From NCBI GenBank assembly GCA_907165275.2, contig OU015666.1, positions 1,704,001 through 1,768,000 on the forward strand: DNA of 64,000 nucleotides, written 5' to 3'. The stretch is from Zygaena filipendulae (lineage: Eukaryota > Arthropoda > Insecta > Lepidoptera > Zygaenidae). The position numbers and the translations under genes are program-made. A model generated the notes under the pieces. The model saw only the letters and a list, made by a program, of their open reading frames with translations, was not told where the DNA came from and made no database searches. Below, one piece after another: positions 53,145 to 64,000 of the stretch; position 1 is the first letter of the stretch; the number at the start of each line of letters is the position of its first letter.

Positions 53145-53515
53145 TGCAAGCGGTTTCACCCGCGTTAATTTCGGAGTTCCCGCGGGAATTCTGGATTAAA
53201 GGTCAATGCAAAATTTCACGATGATCGATTAGGTAGTTAAGGTGTGAAAAGGTAACACATCAGACTGATTACATTCTCATTTATAATACAAGCTGTGCCC
53301 TGCGATTTCACAAGCATGAAACGCATTCATATTATAACTTTTCTCCCGTTTACTTAACTGAAACTAAGCCCATATGTTGCTCCAAACTAAGCTTAATCTA
53401 CTTGTGAAAACCGCATGATAATACGTTCAGTAATTCCAGAGATAAGCGTCAACAGACACGCAGATTCTACTCTTTTATCATAAATTTATAACGTGTTGTA
53501 TAGATTAGTATAGAT
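53145..53515 (-). repeat. two Helitron-like elements in tandem (minus)
   Basis: First AAGCGGTTTCACCCGCG ... CATTTATAATAC, then ACAAGCTGTGCCCTGCGA ... TTTTATCATAAATTTATAA. Confidence 0.55.
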
Positions 53516-54690
53516 TGGTACAGATCATCACGGAAATACCGAAAAAGGGCAGTCGGTATATCTTGTAGCGCTCTACACACGCATAATATCTAAAAAAAGA
53601 CTAGTAGGCACGCACTAAAATCGCTGCATACCTGTATAGCTTATCTAATATCTAATATCTAGGAACCAAATCAGATCTGACTTTTTTGATCTTGATTTTT
53701 CTTACTAATAAGAAAAATTGAAATACTTTCAAGAAAGTACCTACTTAATATTAGAAACAGCTGCAATTTCAACTGTTTTGTCATAATGTTTTGCTGAAAA
53801 CAAAAGACGTGAGGCAATAAAAAATATTTGAAACTTCATCGCATCCTAAAAATATATTTCAGTTTGGTAAATCCTTACATATTATAAAATAAAGTCCTCC
53901 GCCGCGTCTGTCTATCTGTCTGTCTGTTCGAGATAAACTAAAGATAACGCTCGCTGCGTTCCCCCGTTGAATTACCACGGATTGCCTTTGTACCAGGAAC
54001 GAACCGGAACGAGGGTCACAGCCTTTCGCTCTAAAGCACCGGCCGATCTTCTTCACTAATTCCTTCGCTTCTGTCTCCCACGGGCTTCTATGAAGCTCAG
54101 GGAAAATGTAGCTTTCTATAATGTAGACAACTTTAGTTTTCCATATTTGATATTATCTTTCCTTCATCAGACTAAACAAAACTGTAACAAGAGTCCGTTC
54201 GAACCACCACAGCCAGTTATACAACAACTAAGTAGCACTTCAACTGAATATAAACCACTCTAATGGTTAAAAGCAAGCGGTCGTTAATACGACTCGACAC
54301 TTAGTTGGCGGCTGATCGGCTGGCTTCGAGTCTGGATTTATTGCTGTACCGCAACACACGGAGTAGCTATAAGGCTGTGACTCATAACTACGTTACACCT
54401 GTGAACGACGAAACTGTAGTAATTGAGGCCGTAAGGCACATAGATTTGTGAACGACCTCAATCGGAAAAAAAATTTATGATCAAATTAGCCTGTTTTACT
54501 TACTGACTTATCTCTTAATCATCATATCTCAAGCGTTCCTATTGAAGGCAGAGGCGAAAGGTACGTTCACCCCAGACATCATGACTGTGAAAAATTTCAT
54601 GACGACCGTTTGAGTAATTAAGTCATGAAATGGTAACAGATAGACAGACAGACAGAGTTATACTTTTGCATTTATAAGTATAATATTTTG

Positions 54691-54955
54691 ACGACCCGAT
54701 TAGCGCAGTAGGTCACCATGCCTGCCCGCTAATCAAGGGGTTCCGGGTTAAATTCCCGGTGGGGGTGGACTTTGTGTGATGAACACAGGGTTCCATTTTC
54801 CAGTCTGGGTGTGTTTATAAATCTATAGTATAATATATAATATGTAATTCTATGTAGGATATACCACATCTGCTTGGTTTCCACGACACAAGCTAATAAT
54901 AACTTACTGTGGGATCAAGTAGATCTGTGTGTTGTGAAGTAGATAAAAAAAAAAT
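54691..54955 (+). mobile_element. tRNA-derived SINE, full copy
   Basis: GACCCGATTAGCGCAGTAGG head, GGGTTAAATTCCCGG B box with changes, and the 3' part up to GATCTGTGTGTTGTGAAG followed by an A-rich tail. Confidence 0.82.
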
Positions 54956-57735
54956 ATTAGTATAGGTTTGTCAAAACGATTTTTTCCAATTATGTAAAGC
55001 AACAAACGTCTCGTATAGCTAATAATATTATACGGCCTATACGATGCGTCGTTGCATGTAAACCAACTCCCAAAGTATCGAATGGTATCCATGTCATTCA
55101 ATAGAAACGTCAGGTGTGTATCGGGGACTCTGGTTGCGCGATGACAGTATTGACAACACGAACTAAGTGCAGCCACAGAACTACCGGTACCTACTACAAC
55201 AGCCATCATTAAAAATCTTCAAACGATATGTAAAGTTCATTTAGTTAGTACATTTATAATGATAACTTAAAATATTAGGTAAGAAAGTTGGCATACCTAT
55301 ATTGATAGCTATCTATATAAATTTTATACTTGTCTAAGTTTCATATGTAATATTTTAAATTATAAAGTGTGTCTGTTCGTTTGTCCGGCTTAAATTTTAC
55401 GTAAATCAATGAATAGGTGAGTTTTGCGGACACATGGCTATTTCTGATTGTTGATCGCGATCGTTTATTCGGGAATCCCGGAATTTTGTGCTAAAAAATA
55501 AACTATAAAAAATACATCTCATAGATACACTAAAATATTAAATGTATTATTTTTTCTGATCATTGTTATTTTTAAATATATCTAGGTATATTAAAATTCA
55601 ACATAAACATTACTGTTTAACCAGTAACTTGGCAAATGGCACTGAGTAAAATCTTATTAAATTTTAGAGAATGTGTTCGTAAAAGTCATTTCATAAAATT
55701 ATATTTCGAATTTTGACGTTATTTTTTTCCCCAATACAAAAGACTTCAACGCATCCGAAATTAAATCAACCGGGACTAAAGGAAAAATAACGTTAATTTT
55801 CATAGTTGCATAAAAAATACATTTATAACACTATCAGCTATAGGTATGCCTGTATTGAATTTGAGGTAATGCTTTAAGACCAAGTTTCGTCATTAAATAA
55901 AATAAATTAAAACATAAATTTCAACTTGTCCCAAAGTGGTGTGAAGATTTAAATTTTTTGTTCACTTATAAAAAAATAATTTATAAAAAAGAACTTCAAA
56001 TTGTGATAACAGACAATGTTATTGACTCTATTATCATATTTCGTTCCTCAGTAACTCTGATATTTTGGAATGTAGAGCAATAAGTCTAATAAATGTACAT
56101 AACTACCTTCACATAATAATTATTTACTATCTATATATTGTAAGGTTCGAAACTAGATCGAGATTTCATGCCACTAATTGATTTCCAGGCCTAAACATAA
56201 AATACGCGTTGAATAATAATTTGTCCACGTCATAGTTTGCGATTTATGTTATGTCGATTTTGCCATTAGATACATCATAGCTTCGGACATTGAAGGGGAA
56301 AGTCATTACGCGCCAAGATATATTATATTATATACATTCACATATATATAATATGCAATGCAGTGGAAATTGCAGCAGGTATAAAGAGTGTGAGCAAAAC
56401 CCACGGATAAGTTTATTTTATTAAAAGAGTATATTTCGTTTTTAAACTATGGTAAATAAAATTTTGTTTACAAAAAAGAAATTGTAAGTTCCCTATATTT
56501 CCCTTAGTCACGGCATTACGCGCGAACGGCTGGACCAATATCGCTAATTCTTTTTTGTTGTGTTTATTATTGTGAGGAGAAGAAGAATAAAATAGTTTGG
56601 AGGTCCTGCGGGAATTCTGAAACTCACGCGGGTGAATCTCCGAAACGGTTGGAAGATTTTAAAGGGACTTTTACTGCTAATTAGCGTATGTGATAAGGAG
56701 TCAGTTAGGCTACTTTGGAGTTCCTGCGGGAATTTAAAAACTCACGAGAGTGAAATAAAAATACATACTTGAAAATACAGAAACATAATTCTGCAAACTA
56801 TATTGTATTTACAACGTTTAAGGAATAATATTCATCAATTGATTCATGAATAATAAATTGTAATATTATATATCTAAGAAAATATTATCTATGCTATAAA
56901 TAACATAATTTGGTTTTCAAATAAAATCATTAACGTCATTTTGTTGTTTTTTAAATAATAATAATTCGCCGTTTCTGAGAACACCTGTCGTGTAATATGA
57001 CACCGTGAGAGCAGACATGTTAATTTTATTTATTTTACTCCTTTTGCACACTTCAAGAGGTGCTGTTATGTTAATTTGGAAGTTTTTTCATATAAAATAT
57101 TTATTTTTAAATAATTTTATTCTAGTGAAATTTAAAACATATTATAATGTGAGGAAGGTTCGCTTCCTTGTCGTTGTCTATTTGATACATATTATTATTA
57201 TTTATTTATTAGAGTTCCAGCGAGAATTTCGTGATAAAAATAGTACTCTATATTCTTTTCTGTACCTACCCCTGACATGCAAAATTTTAAGGCGTGAAGA
57301 TGTAACAAACTAACTCACATTCGTATGAAATATAAATTTACTGTATGGCAACAGAAAAATCGGATAGTAAAAACTTTCGTTGAAATTTTTGACTATTTGA
57401 TTTAATTAGTTCACTTTTTAATGTTATACTTTAAGAAATATCGTAATCTTTATTGTAAGATCAAAAGTTGTTGTGTCTCCAGATTACAACGTATTTTATG
57501 GTTATGATCGAATAAATCATCCGATGACAACTGTGATCTTCAAATACGTATATATAATTATAGTAGAGTCGTATCTCTTTATTTATAATTTCGCTTTCAT
57601 GTGCTAATAAAATTTATAGCTTCACATAATTCGTGAGTTTATTCATAAAGGTTATAATAAAAAAATCTAAGAGTACGATGACCGTCTGCGTGTTGACCTT
57701 TTTCCCCGTGTGATTTAATATAATGTTAAAAGAGT
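54956..57735. other. gene-free, very AT-rich stretch
   Basis: Long A/T tracts and repeat relics at 56565-56755 and about 57190-57310 (GAGTTCCAGCGAGAATTTCG). No tRNA, exon or strong repeat structure was seen. Confidence 0.4.
56565..56755. repeat. Helitron-like 3' relics
   Basis: GAGGTCCTGCGGGAATTCTG, ACTCACGCGGGTGAATC, and a second GGAGTTCCTGCGGGAATTT with ACTCACGAGAGTGAAAT. Confidence 0.45.
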
Positions 57736-58041
57736 TTGCAAAAACTCCGCGTTCTAGATGTGGATGGTACGAGACGCGATGGCGACTCTTGTGCTCAAAG
57801 CGAACCGGCCTCTGGCGCGCTTAGGGTTGCCAAATACCAGAATTATTATCTAACACGCCGATACAAGCAAATTGAAACAAGTACGAATCAGGGGGTCAAC
57901 ACATGGGCCAAGTTAGAGACCATTGCCACGGCTAATGCAGACGAGTTAAATGAAGCCGTCAACCTGATTAGGAATAGACAAAGTAGTTGTATAATGCAAG
58001 GGCAACGCTATTTTTCGGCACAATATAACAAGCGGCTTTTT
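57736..58041 (+). pseudogene. unidentified reading frame joined to a MITE fragment
   Basis: MQKLRVLDVDGTRRDGDSC, WAKLETIATANADELNEAV: a 100-codon protein-like stretch that runs straight into CRE-MITE copy K and ends there. Probably a fragment of a transposon or a copied exon. Confidence 0.25.
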
Positions 58042-58229
58042 GCATTAAATTTAGGATGGGGGCTCGTGACGTCATTAACCGCTAAAAGCTCCCATACTAA
58101 CTACACCGGATAATATACGCGTTTCAATTCAATGTATCGCCGTTATTTTTTGATTACGTAAAAAAAGAAAAATTACGTATTCAATATTTTTTTATTAATC
58201 TACAAACCGGACTAAAAAAAATCACTCAA
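58042..58229 (+). mobile_element. CRE-MITE copy K, right part only
   Basis: GCTCGTGACGTCATTAACCG, GCCGTTATTTTTTGATTACG and a diverged right end. The left half is replaced by the reading frame at 57736. Confidence 0.7.
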
Positions 58230-59062
58230 CTAGCGCATTGATTTATTGTGACAAATAAAAGTAAAATATGATGAATTCGCTACCGTTTCTAAAAATCACA
58301 GAGCTGACAGCTGTATTTTTTTTTTCAATCACACAAAAGGGGTCAAAATGGTGTTAATTAGACAAACCTATATTAGCAACATGACAAAATTTAATAAAAC
58401 ACGACAACAGTTGTTAACAGATTAAAAAAAAAATTGTTAAGTGTTAAATTGTCGTAAAATCATATTTAAGAAAAAAAAAAATGAAATATTTGTTAGCTGA
58501 CATTCGTTTTGTAAATTCAATTCATAAACTTATAAGGTACGTAAAATCTCATCGCATTTTAAACTTATTGGGGAAAACATTTGTTGTTGGCAACCCTAGA
58601 GTCCACATCTCCCAGCCGCTTGGTCGGTCTTGCATGAACCAGACCGCGATTACTGTGACAGACATGTGAGTTATGTGGAAACCATTTATTTTAAACATCA
58701 CGTATAGCTCTAGCAATTATTTATAGCGCTTCTATGTTAGTTGTGAATAGTAAGTGCGTGTCGATTTATAGTTGTGTGCGGATGATGGACGGCGGAGGGC
58801 GACACACTTTTACTTCAAGATCTGTTTCAATTTTACTATCTCGAGATTTGTACGTACTCGATGTTCGTGTAATAATGCCGGATCATAACCAGGCATGACG
58901 CACAGTTAGCAAAAGCTTAAAAATAATCAAGGACAAAGTTATCTTTTTGTGCAACACCTACGTGATAACTTGTGTACCTACTTCCTTTCCGATAAACTGA
59001 CTGATCACTATTCAGAGAAAATAGGTGACTAAGTGTAAAGTTCGTAAGAACGCAAAAAAAAA

Positions 59063-59126
59063 AAAAAACTAGGCACAAAATGTATACAAAGAAACTATTC
59101 TTTGTACGTTTTGTGCCTAGTTTTTT
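59063..59126. repeat. stable hairpin, pre-miRNA sized
   Basis: Arms AAAACTAGGCACAAAA and TTTTGTGCCTAGTTTT, plus an inner stem TACAAAG/CTTTGTA. The loop is AAACTATT and there is a small internal bulge. Confidence 0.7.
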
Positions 59127-59577
59127 GCTACTTAAATTGAAGTCTAAGCAGTCGATATTTTTTATTGCAAATATGCCTAAAATCGCCTCTCTGTTCCTAT
59201 CATGCTCTTACAATAAAAGAATATACAGTCAGTTTTTTACTGCTTCGTTATGTCGTAGTTACAAATTACAACAGTAAAAAAACATTATTTCATAATACAT
59301 ATTTACCTACTCCAGATTTATAGTCAACCTTACTCACAAATTGAGTGTTCAAAAGTACTCGAACTTACAATCACTCTATCAGCAACTATATAATTTATAT
59401 AATAAAGTAATTATTAATTATTATTAATTATTGTAATAAATATTATTACCTACATACAAAATTTTATAGCATTATATAGTTAGGTACTTAATGTTTATTC
59501 GATATGATAGTTCCCTAGCCACTCTTAAAACCAGCTGATGAATAGAAGGCAGTGCGAAGTTGGGCTAAGATTCAACT

Positions 59578-59607
59578 AAAAGCACATCAGATGTAAGATG
59601 TGCTTTT
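59578..59607. repeat. short perfect hairpin
   Basis: AAAAGCACATC and GATGTGCTTTT around an 8-base loop. Confidence 0.6.
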
Positions 59608-60255
59608 ATTAGCTGAATAAAAAAGTTAATGTTCACCAGTTATTTTTCCATTTGCTATGAGCCTTCAGATCGTCATAGGGGTTTCCATACATTCCCGTGG
59701 GTTTTGTATGACTTTTGATGTATTCCTTTCTAAGTACGTCATCTGCCTGATACGTCTTCCTTGGCGACTGCGTAACGGGAATCGAGATATGTATTTACAA
59801 TCGAAAGTCGAAACATAGAATGATTAGGTATAGAACCGCATTTAGCGCACGCAGAGTCATGAATTTACGCGCGTAGTGGAAACAGCTTACTACGTGTCTA
59901 GGCGCGACCGTAATTGAGCGCCGTTCACACACACATCGATCGGCTTACGCTTCATATTTGGACCAAATTTAATATTAAACTAAAGCTCTATACATCAGTC
60001 TCTATGATTCGAAAATGAAAATCCGATCTGCCTCGAGTGAAAGGCCGGTCCCTCCGCGGTCCACCTGTATCGTTCATTATATCTGAATACTATTTCAACG
60101 TGGATTTCCTTGAAACAGATAAATATCACCACTTTATTTCCAGTTACAACGTACTACTTACTGATTGAAGTAATATTACATTTAATATGTAACAAACGGG
60201 TAATCTATACATGCATATATATTATGTGTGACACACCTGTGACATAAATCTGTGC

Positions 60256-61518
60256 TTGCAGGAAAATGGTCCTTGCAGTTGTCTCAACCTCGATAAGGTA
60301 TCCCAGATTAGGTATCTGGGTGTAATTGTTGACAAACACATGTCTTGGGTCTCACACCTGGAAGGTTTGGCTAGTCGCATGCGTAAGCTGGTTTTCATAT
60401 TTAAACGCCTCCGTCATGTATCGGATCAGGACCTCTTAAGAACTATTTACTACGCAATAGCTCAGTCTATCCTAACCTATTGCATCATTATCTGGGGGGG
60501 GTGTGCCAAAACTCATTTGTTAAAAATAGAACGCGCCCAAAGAACAATTCTAAAGGTATTGCATTTCAAACCAATCATATTCCCAACCAGAGAATTATAT
60601 TCCCTGGCAAAAGTTCTATCCGTCCGCCAGTTGTATTTTGATAGGTTGTGTTTGTTCCAGCACAAAAAAACTGTACAAATTCGGGATCTAAAAACAAAAC
60701 TAAAGAAACGCAGTAATTTTAATATTTTCGACATTAAACGGACTAGAACAACTTTTGCCCAAAGGCATCTTCGTTTTCTTGGTCCTTTCATGTATAATAG
60801 GATAAATAAAAATTTAAATATAATAACACTCACTAGGTTCAAACTAAAAAAGGCTCTTCGCTCGTGGTTGCTAACTCTAGACTACGAAAATACCGAACAA
60901 CTGCTAGAAACTTGCAGCTGATATACAGAAAAGAGAGGTGGGGAATCACACAATCACATAGTATTCAAACAAACACACACTTACACACGCACACGCACAC
61001 ACACGCACACACACTCATACGCACGCATGCATGCCCATAAAACACACACGAACATTCTACTGCCAATGCTGTATATTGCATTAATATTTGATATTGTCTT
61101 GTCATAGTGTATAGGTATTAAGCTTAAGTTAACTGTAAACCTTGCTCCTGATTAACCAATTATTAATGTGTCTGTCTCATACCCTTTTTTCAACTGTTAA
61201 GTGTTCTGTATTTTTATTTTATTTTTTATTTTTATTAGAGCTTGATTTGATTTAATTTTAGCTTTCTTATTAGAATCTGATTTATGTTATGGTTAGTGAT
61301 GCATATGTCGGTACTTATAAAATTTGTCTAAAATAGGAGTGGAGTGTCCCTGGGTTCTATGATACAAGTTCGCTTAGTTTAGAACCCAGGTCACCGACTC
61401 ATTCCTATCCTGCCTCTGTATTATATAGTGTATGTGCCCATCATTGTACATTACGGTAGGTATAGGTTACAAATCCTTTACTTAATAAACGCATTTTTCA
61501 TTTTTTTCATTTTTCATT
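60256..61518 (+). mobile_element. 5'-truncated non-LTR retrotransposon (LINE) with reverse-transcriptase C-terminus
   Basis: The frame 60256-60921 encodes about 220 residues of the palm/thumb end of a LINE reverse transcriptase: RYLGVIVDKHMSW, then AIAQSILTYCIIIWGG and KIERAQRTILKVLHFKP, all hallmarks of Jockey/CR1-like insect elements. The catalytic YXDD part is missing upstream, so the copy is 5' truncated. A long 3' UTR with a CA-rich microsatellite (about 60965-61045) ends in AATAAA and a (CATTTTT)-type tail at about 61484-61518. The clade is inference. Confidence 0.85.
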
Positions 61519-62449
61519 ATATATTTTACAGTGGCGGTCCTTTCATACAAGCCCAAAAGCCTGTTTTGCCTAACCAAAACACTTGCCACTGAATATCAAT
61601 ATTTTAATAAGTATAAATAAAGTTTATAAGTATAAATACTTATAAAAATATTTGATACTTCACAAGCAAGCGCTTCAGCTAGGCAGACCGGACTTTTGGG
61701 AATGTATGGAAGGAACGCCAGTGATATTTTACTAGCCATCCCACCCTAGTTTTCAGCCAGCGCCCACAGAAAATTTCAGCCTTTAATGGGTGAATTCCCA
61801 AAAAATCCTTCGGTTGGGTGGGGATGAGTCAATCAGAAGTCAGTCAGTCTCTACATGTATTAGATAAAAATTGATGTCGAATTAATTAAAATTAAGTTTT
61901 TCGATAGTCTTCTAAGTGCAGTGATGGATGTTTATACAAGCTTGCGTCTACGAAGAAATATAAAAAAATTATGAGATGATTTGATGATAAAAGATGAGAT
62001 GTTGCAAGTTTGCCACACACAGCTTATAATAAAACTTTAACTAGATTCGTGTCTGCACATGGAAGTTATAAAAGAAAATAACGCAGAGTCTAATGTTACT
62101 TGCACCTAGAAACCTAGAAGATGCCAAAAGCAACAGTATCTAACCAATTCAGCAGAGTTCACTGTGCTCGCTTTTTCTCCACTCAATACTAGTCTATAAG
62201 TAGCCTATAGACTCGGCTGGTACATGGAGATATGCAGTGTAAGATAGTTACAGCATATATTAAACGTATATCTAGTTTGGTCCGATATTTATGCCGGTTC
62301 CTATAAAAGGCGTCAAGTTGTCTCTACTCATAGTTTGTATATTCAGCATTCAAAATATCTGGACAAAAATTTATAATAATGAATAATTAATGCCTGAAAA
62401 TTATTGCACAACGTTACTTGTTCTCAAACTGAACAGAGCTTCTTTACTT
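61519..62449. other. gene-free stretch after the LINE
   Basis: GTGTCTGCACATGGAAG near 62050 recalls GATGTCTGTACATGGGAG near 26960, suggesting another dispersed repeat. Nothing else is supported. Confidence 0.3.
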
Positions 62450-62634
62450 ATATGCGAATGTTTGTTTGTTTGTTTGTTACGCTCTCACGCCTTCATTACT
62501 CAATCGATCATCATCAAATTTTGCATACACATTGTCGGGGTTACAGAGAATGACACAGATTACTTTTTATATCGGAATTCCCGCGGAAACTTTGAAATTA
62601 AAGCGGGTGAAACCGCGGAAAACAACTAACACTT
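62450..62634 (+). mobile_element. Helitron-like element
   Basis: TTTGTTTGTTTGTTACGCTC, CATCATCAAATTTTGCATAC, ATTCCCGCGGAAACTTTG, AAAGCGGGTGAAACCGCGG. Confidence 0.6.
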
Positions 62635-63104
62635 ATACGTATATATAATTTTTGTTTATACCTACATACATACGTTGTATGAATATACGTTCAAACTTCA
62701 ATCTGTTAAAAAACTTGTTTTAGTTTATTTCTATTAAAATTTGTACAATAATATTATGTGTAACTATTGCTGAGCCCTTCTCTACGTAGTAATACATATA
62801 TTATGTCTGTGGTAGTCATAGTTCCACCGAGCAATGGACACTCAACACACATCTACTCATTCCGCGACTTTAACCAAGTTTTTGTCAAGTTAATCACTGT
62901 AATTTGTGAGATAGTCGCGTCGGTCGGATTTTTATTAAATTTTAACACAATATATATACTTTCCAGAAAATTTACTATAATTACATAATCATTAAGTATA
63001 TTAAGTAATTATATGAGTCCTAGCTATATAGAGTATGTGTTGGCCTCGCGACGCAAATTTCGCATTTACAACGTAGAATTTGGTCTGAGATTTACAAATA
63101 AAAT

Positions 63105-63299
63105 TTCTTAATATTATAAATTCCAATGTAAGTGTATCTGTTTGTTATACTTTCGCGCCTCTACCACTTAGCCGACGATTATAAAATTTTGCATAGAAGT
63201 TGTCAGAGCTACAGAAAAGCACAAAGGGTATTTTTCATCTCGGAATTTTCATCGGAACTCAGCAAATAATGCGGATAAAACTGCGAGGAACAGCTAGTC
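63105..63299 (+). repeat. Helitron-like element, diverged
   Basis: TTAATATTATAAATTCC start, TTGCATAGAAGTTGTCAG, AATGCGGATAAAACTGCG and CAGCTAGT. Confidence 0.55.
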
Positions 63300-63329
63300 T
63301 ATACATCTATACATATAGATAAAATTTGA

Positions 63330-63627
63330 AGTGACTGTTTGTAATTCCAAATTAACAGCTTTTCACTAAATGCATATTAAAGTAGGTATATAGGTAGGTA
63401 AGTTACTCACATTAAAAAAAAAAACAATTTTTAAAAATGTATCTGTCTGTCTGTCGGTTCCGGGTAATCTCTGTAACGACTGGACCGACTTTAATGACTT
63501 TCACTGGCAGATAACTGATGTTATAAAGAGTGATTTAGGCTACTTTTGATTTAGGATTTAGAAAAAGAAATAGTTCCTGTGGGAATTCCGAAACTCACGC
63601 GGGTGAAACCGCGGGGAACAGCTAGTA
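63330..63627 (+). mobile_element. Helitron-like element
   Basis: TTGTAATTCCAAATTAACAG, ATCTGTCTGTCTGTCGGTTCC, GGGAATTCCGAAACTCACGC, GGGTGAAACCGCGGGG and CAGCTAGT. It also matches sequence around 50220-50270. Confidence 0.62.
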
Positions 63628-63654
63628 AAAAGTAAATTGAATCAGTAAAAGTCC

Positions 63655-63830
63655 TCAACCCCACGTCCGTCGCCCGCGAGCACTCGGCGCTCGCGGGTCG
63701 CACCCGACGACGTGTGAAACTTGATCCGCTCACACATTCACACGCACGCACACACACGAGCGGGGAAAATCGACCACGATCGCACGACCACTTGCATTGT
63801 ACAAAGAGTTCGACACATTGCATCGGACTG
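63655..63830. promoter_or_regulatory. CpG-rich patch between Helitron-like copies
   Basis: CGCCCGCGAGCACTCGGCG and CACGCACGCACACACACGAG. The CpG content is unusual for this AT-rich area. A possible promoter; strand unknown. Confidence 0.25.
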
Positions 63831-63847
63831 ACCAGGGCCCTTATTCA

Positions 63848-64000
63848 CTACTAGCTGTGCCTCACGGTTTCACCCGCGTGAAAAGCTTTTATGGAAACAA
63901 CTTTTTTTCCCGACATCCGATTTGAATTATAGCCTATATGTAGCTCCAGGCTAACGTTCATCTACCTGTGAAAACTGCATGACACTCCGTTTAGTAGATT
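63848..64000 (-). mobile_element. Helitron-like element (minus), cut by window end
   Basis: ACTAGCTGTGCCTCACGG, CCTATATGTAGCTCCAGGC. Same subfamily as 7701-7895, continuing off the window. Confidence 0.62.

Larger units (their letters stand above)
51398..54690. other. gene-free AT-rich stretch
   Basis: Contains the listed Helitron-like copies and a truncated CCGCCGCGTCTGTC 5' fragment at about 53877-53945. A moderately CpG-rich piece near 54280-54370 has no gene signal. Confidence 0.4.

Overview
This window is eukaryotic nuclear DNA, almost certainly from a moth or butterfly (Lepidoptera). The evidence is AT-rich sequence, genes split by GT..AG introns with GC-rich coding exons, a tRNA-Tyr carrying the usual short intron, and a very dense load of small transposons. 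These include tRNA-derived SINEs with an intact B box, Helitron-like elements ending in a GC-rich hairpin plus CTAG, foldback MITEs, and LINE, Tc1 and Harbinger relics. No organism name can be read from the sequence.

Genes sit mainly in the left 26 kb. From 84 to 5784 (+) lie the last ten exons of a gene that starts upstream of the window; it encodes a charged, coiled-coil, acidic-tailed protein that I could not name. Converging on it from the right is a complete TYSND1-like gene (6183-23464, -), a peroxisomal trypsin-like processing protease. Ten coding exons join in phase to 532 codons, with His337, Asp371, Ser445 and a C-terminal SKI peroxisomal signal. A second complete gene, the mitochondrial complex I subunit NDUFA11 (17051-20723, +, five exons, 179 codons), is nested on the opposite strand inside TYSND1 intron 2. 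Two tRNA genes follow: Val-CAC (+, 25226-25298) and Tyr-GTA (-, 25894-25981), with a LINE fragment between them.

From about 26 kb to the end I found no convincing host protein-coding exon. The stretch is filled with Helitron-like copies, SINEs, MITEs, a nearly intact Tc1-type transposon (46149-47705), a 5'-truncated LINE (about 60256-61518) and AT-rich sequence. CpG-rich patches at 31.0-31.6, 50.8-51.1 and 63.65-63.83 kb, two of them ending in strong splice donors, may be promoters or non-coding first exons of a large gene, but this is inference.

The most notable points are: a family of about 330-bp foldback MITEs, nine of eleven copies packed in or just beside the TYSND1 locus and most carrying two TGACGTCA (CRE-type) sites; a second MITE family with TIR GGACATAGATAAGCAATA; the nested gene pair; a Harbinger-derived 320-bp element with TAA duplications; a 24-bp minisatellite next to a perfect hairpin; and several long perfect or near-perfect palindromes.
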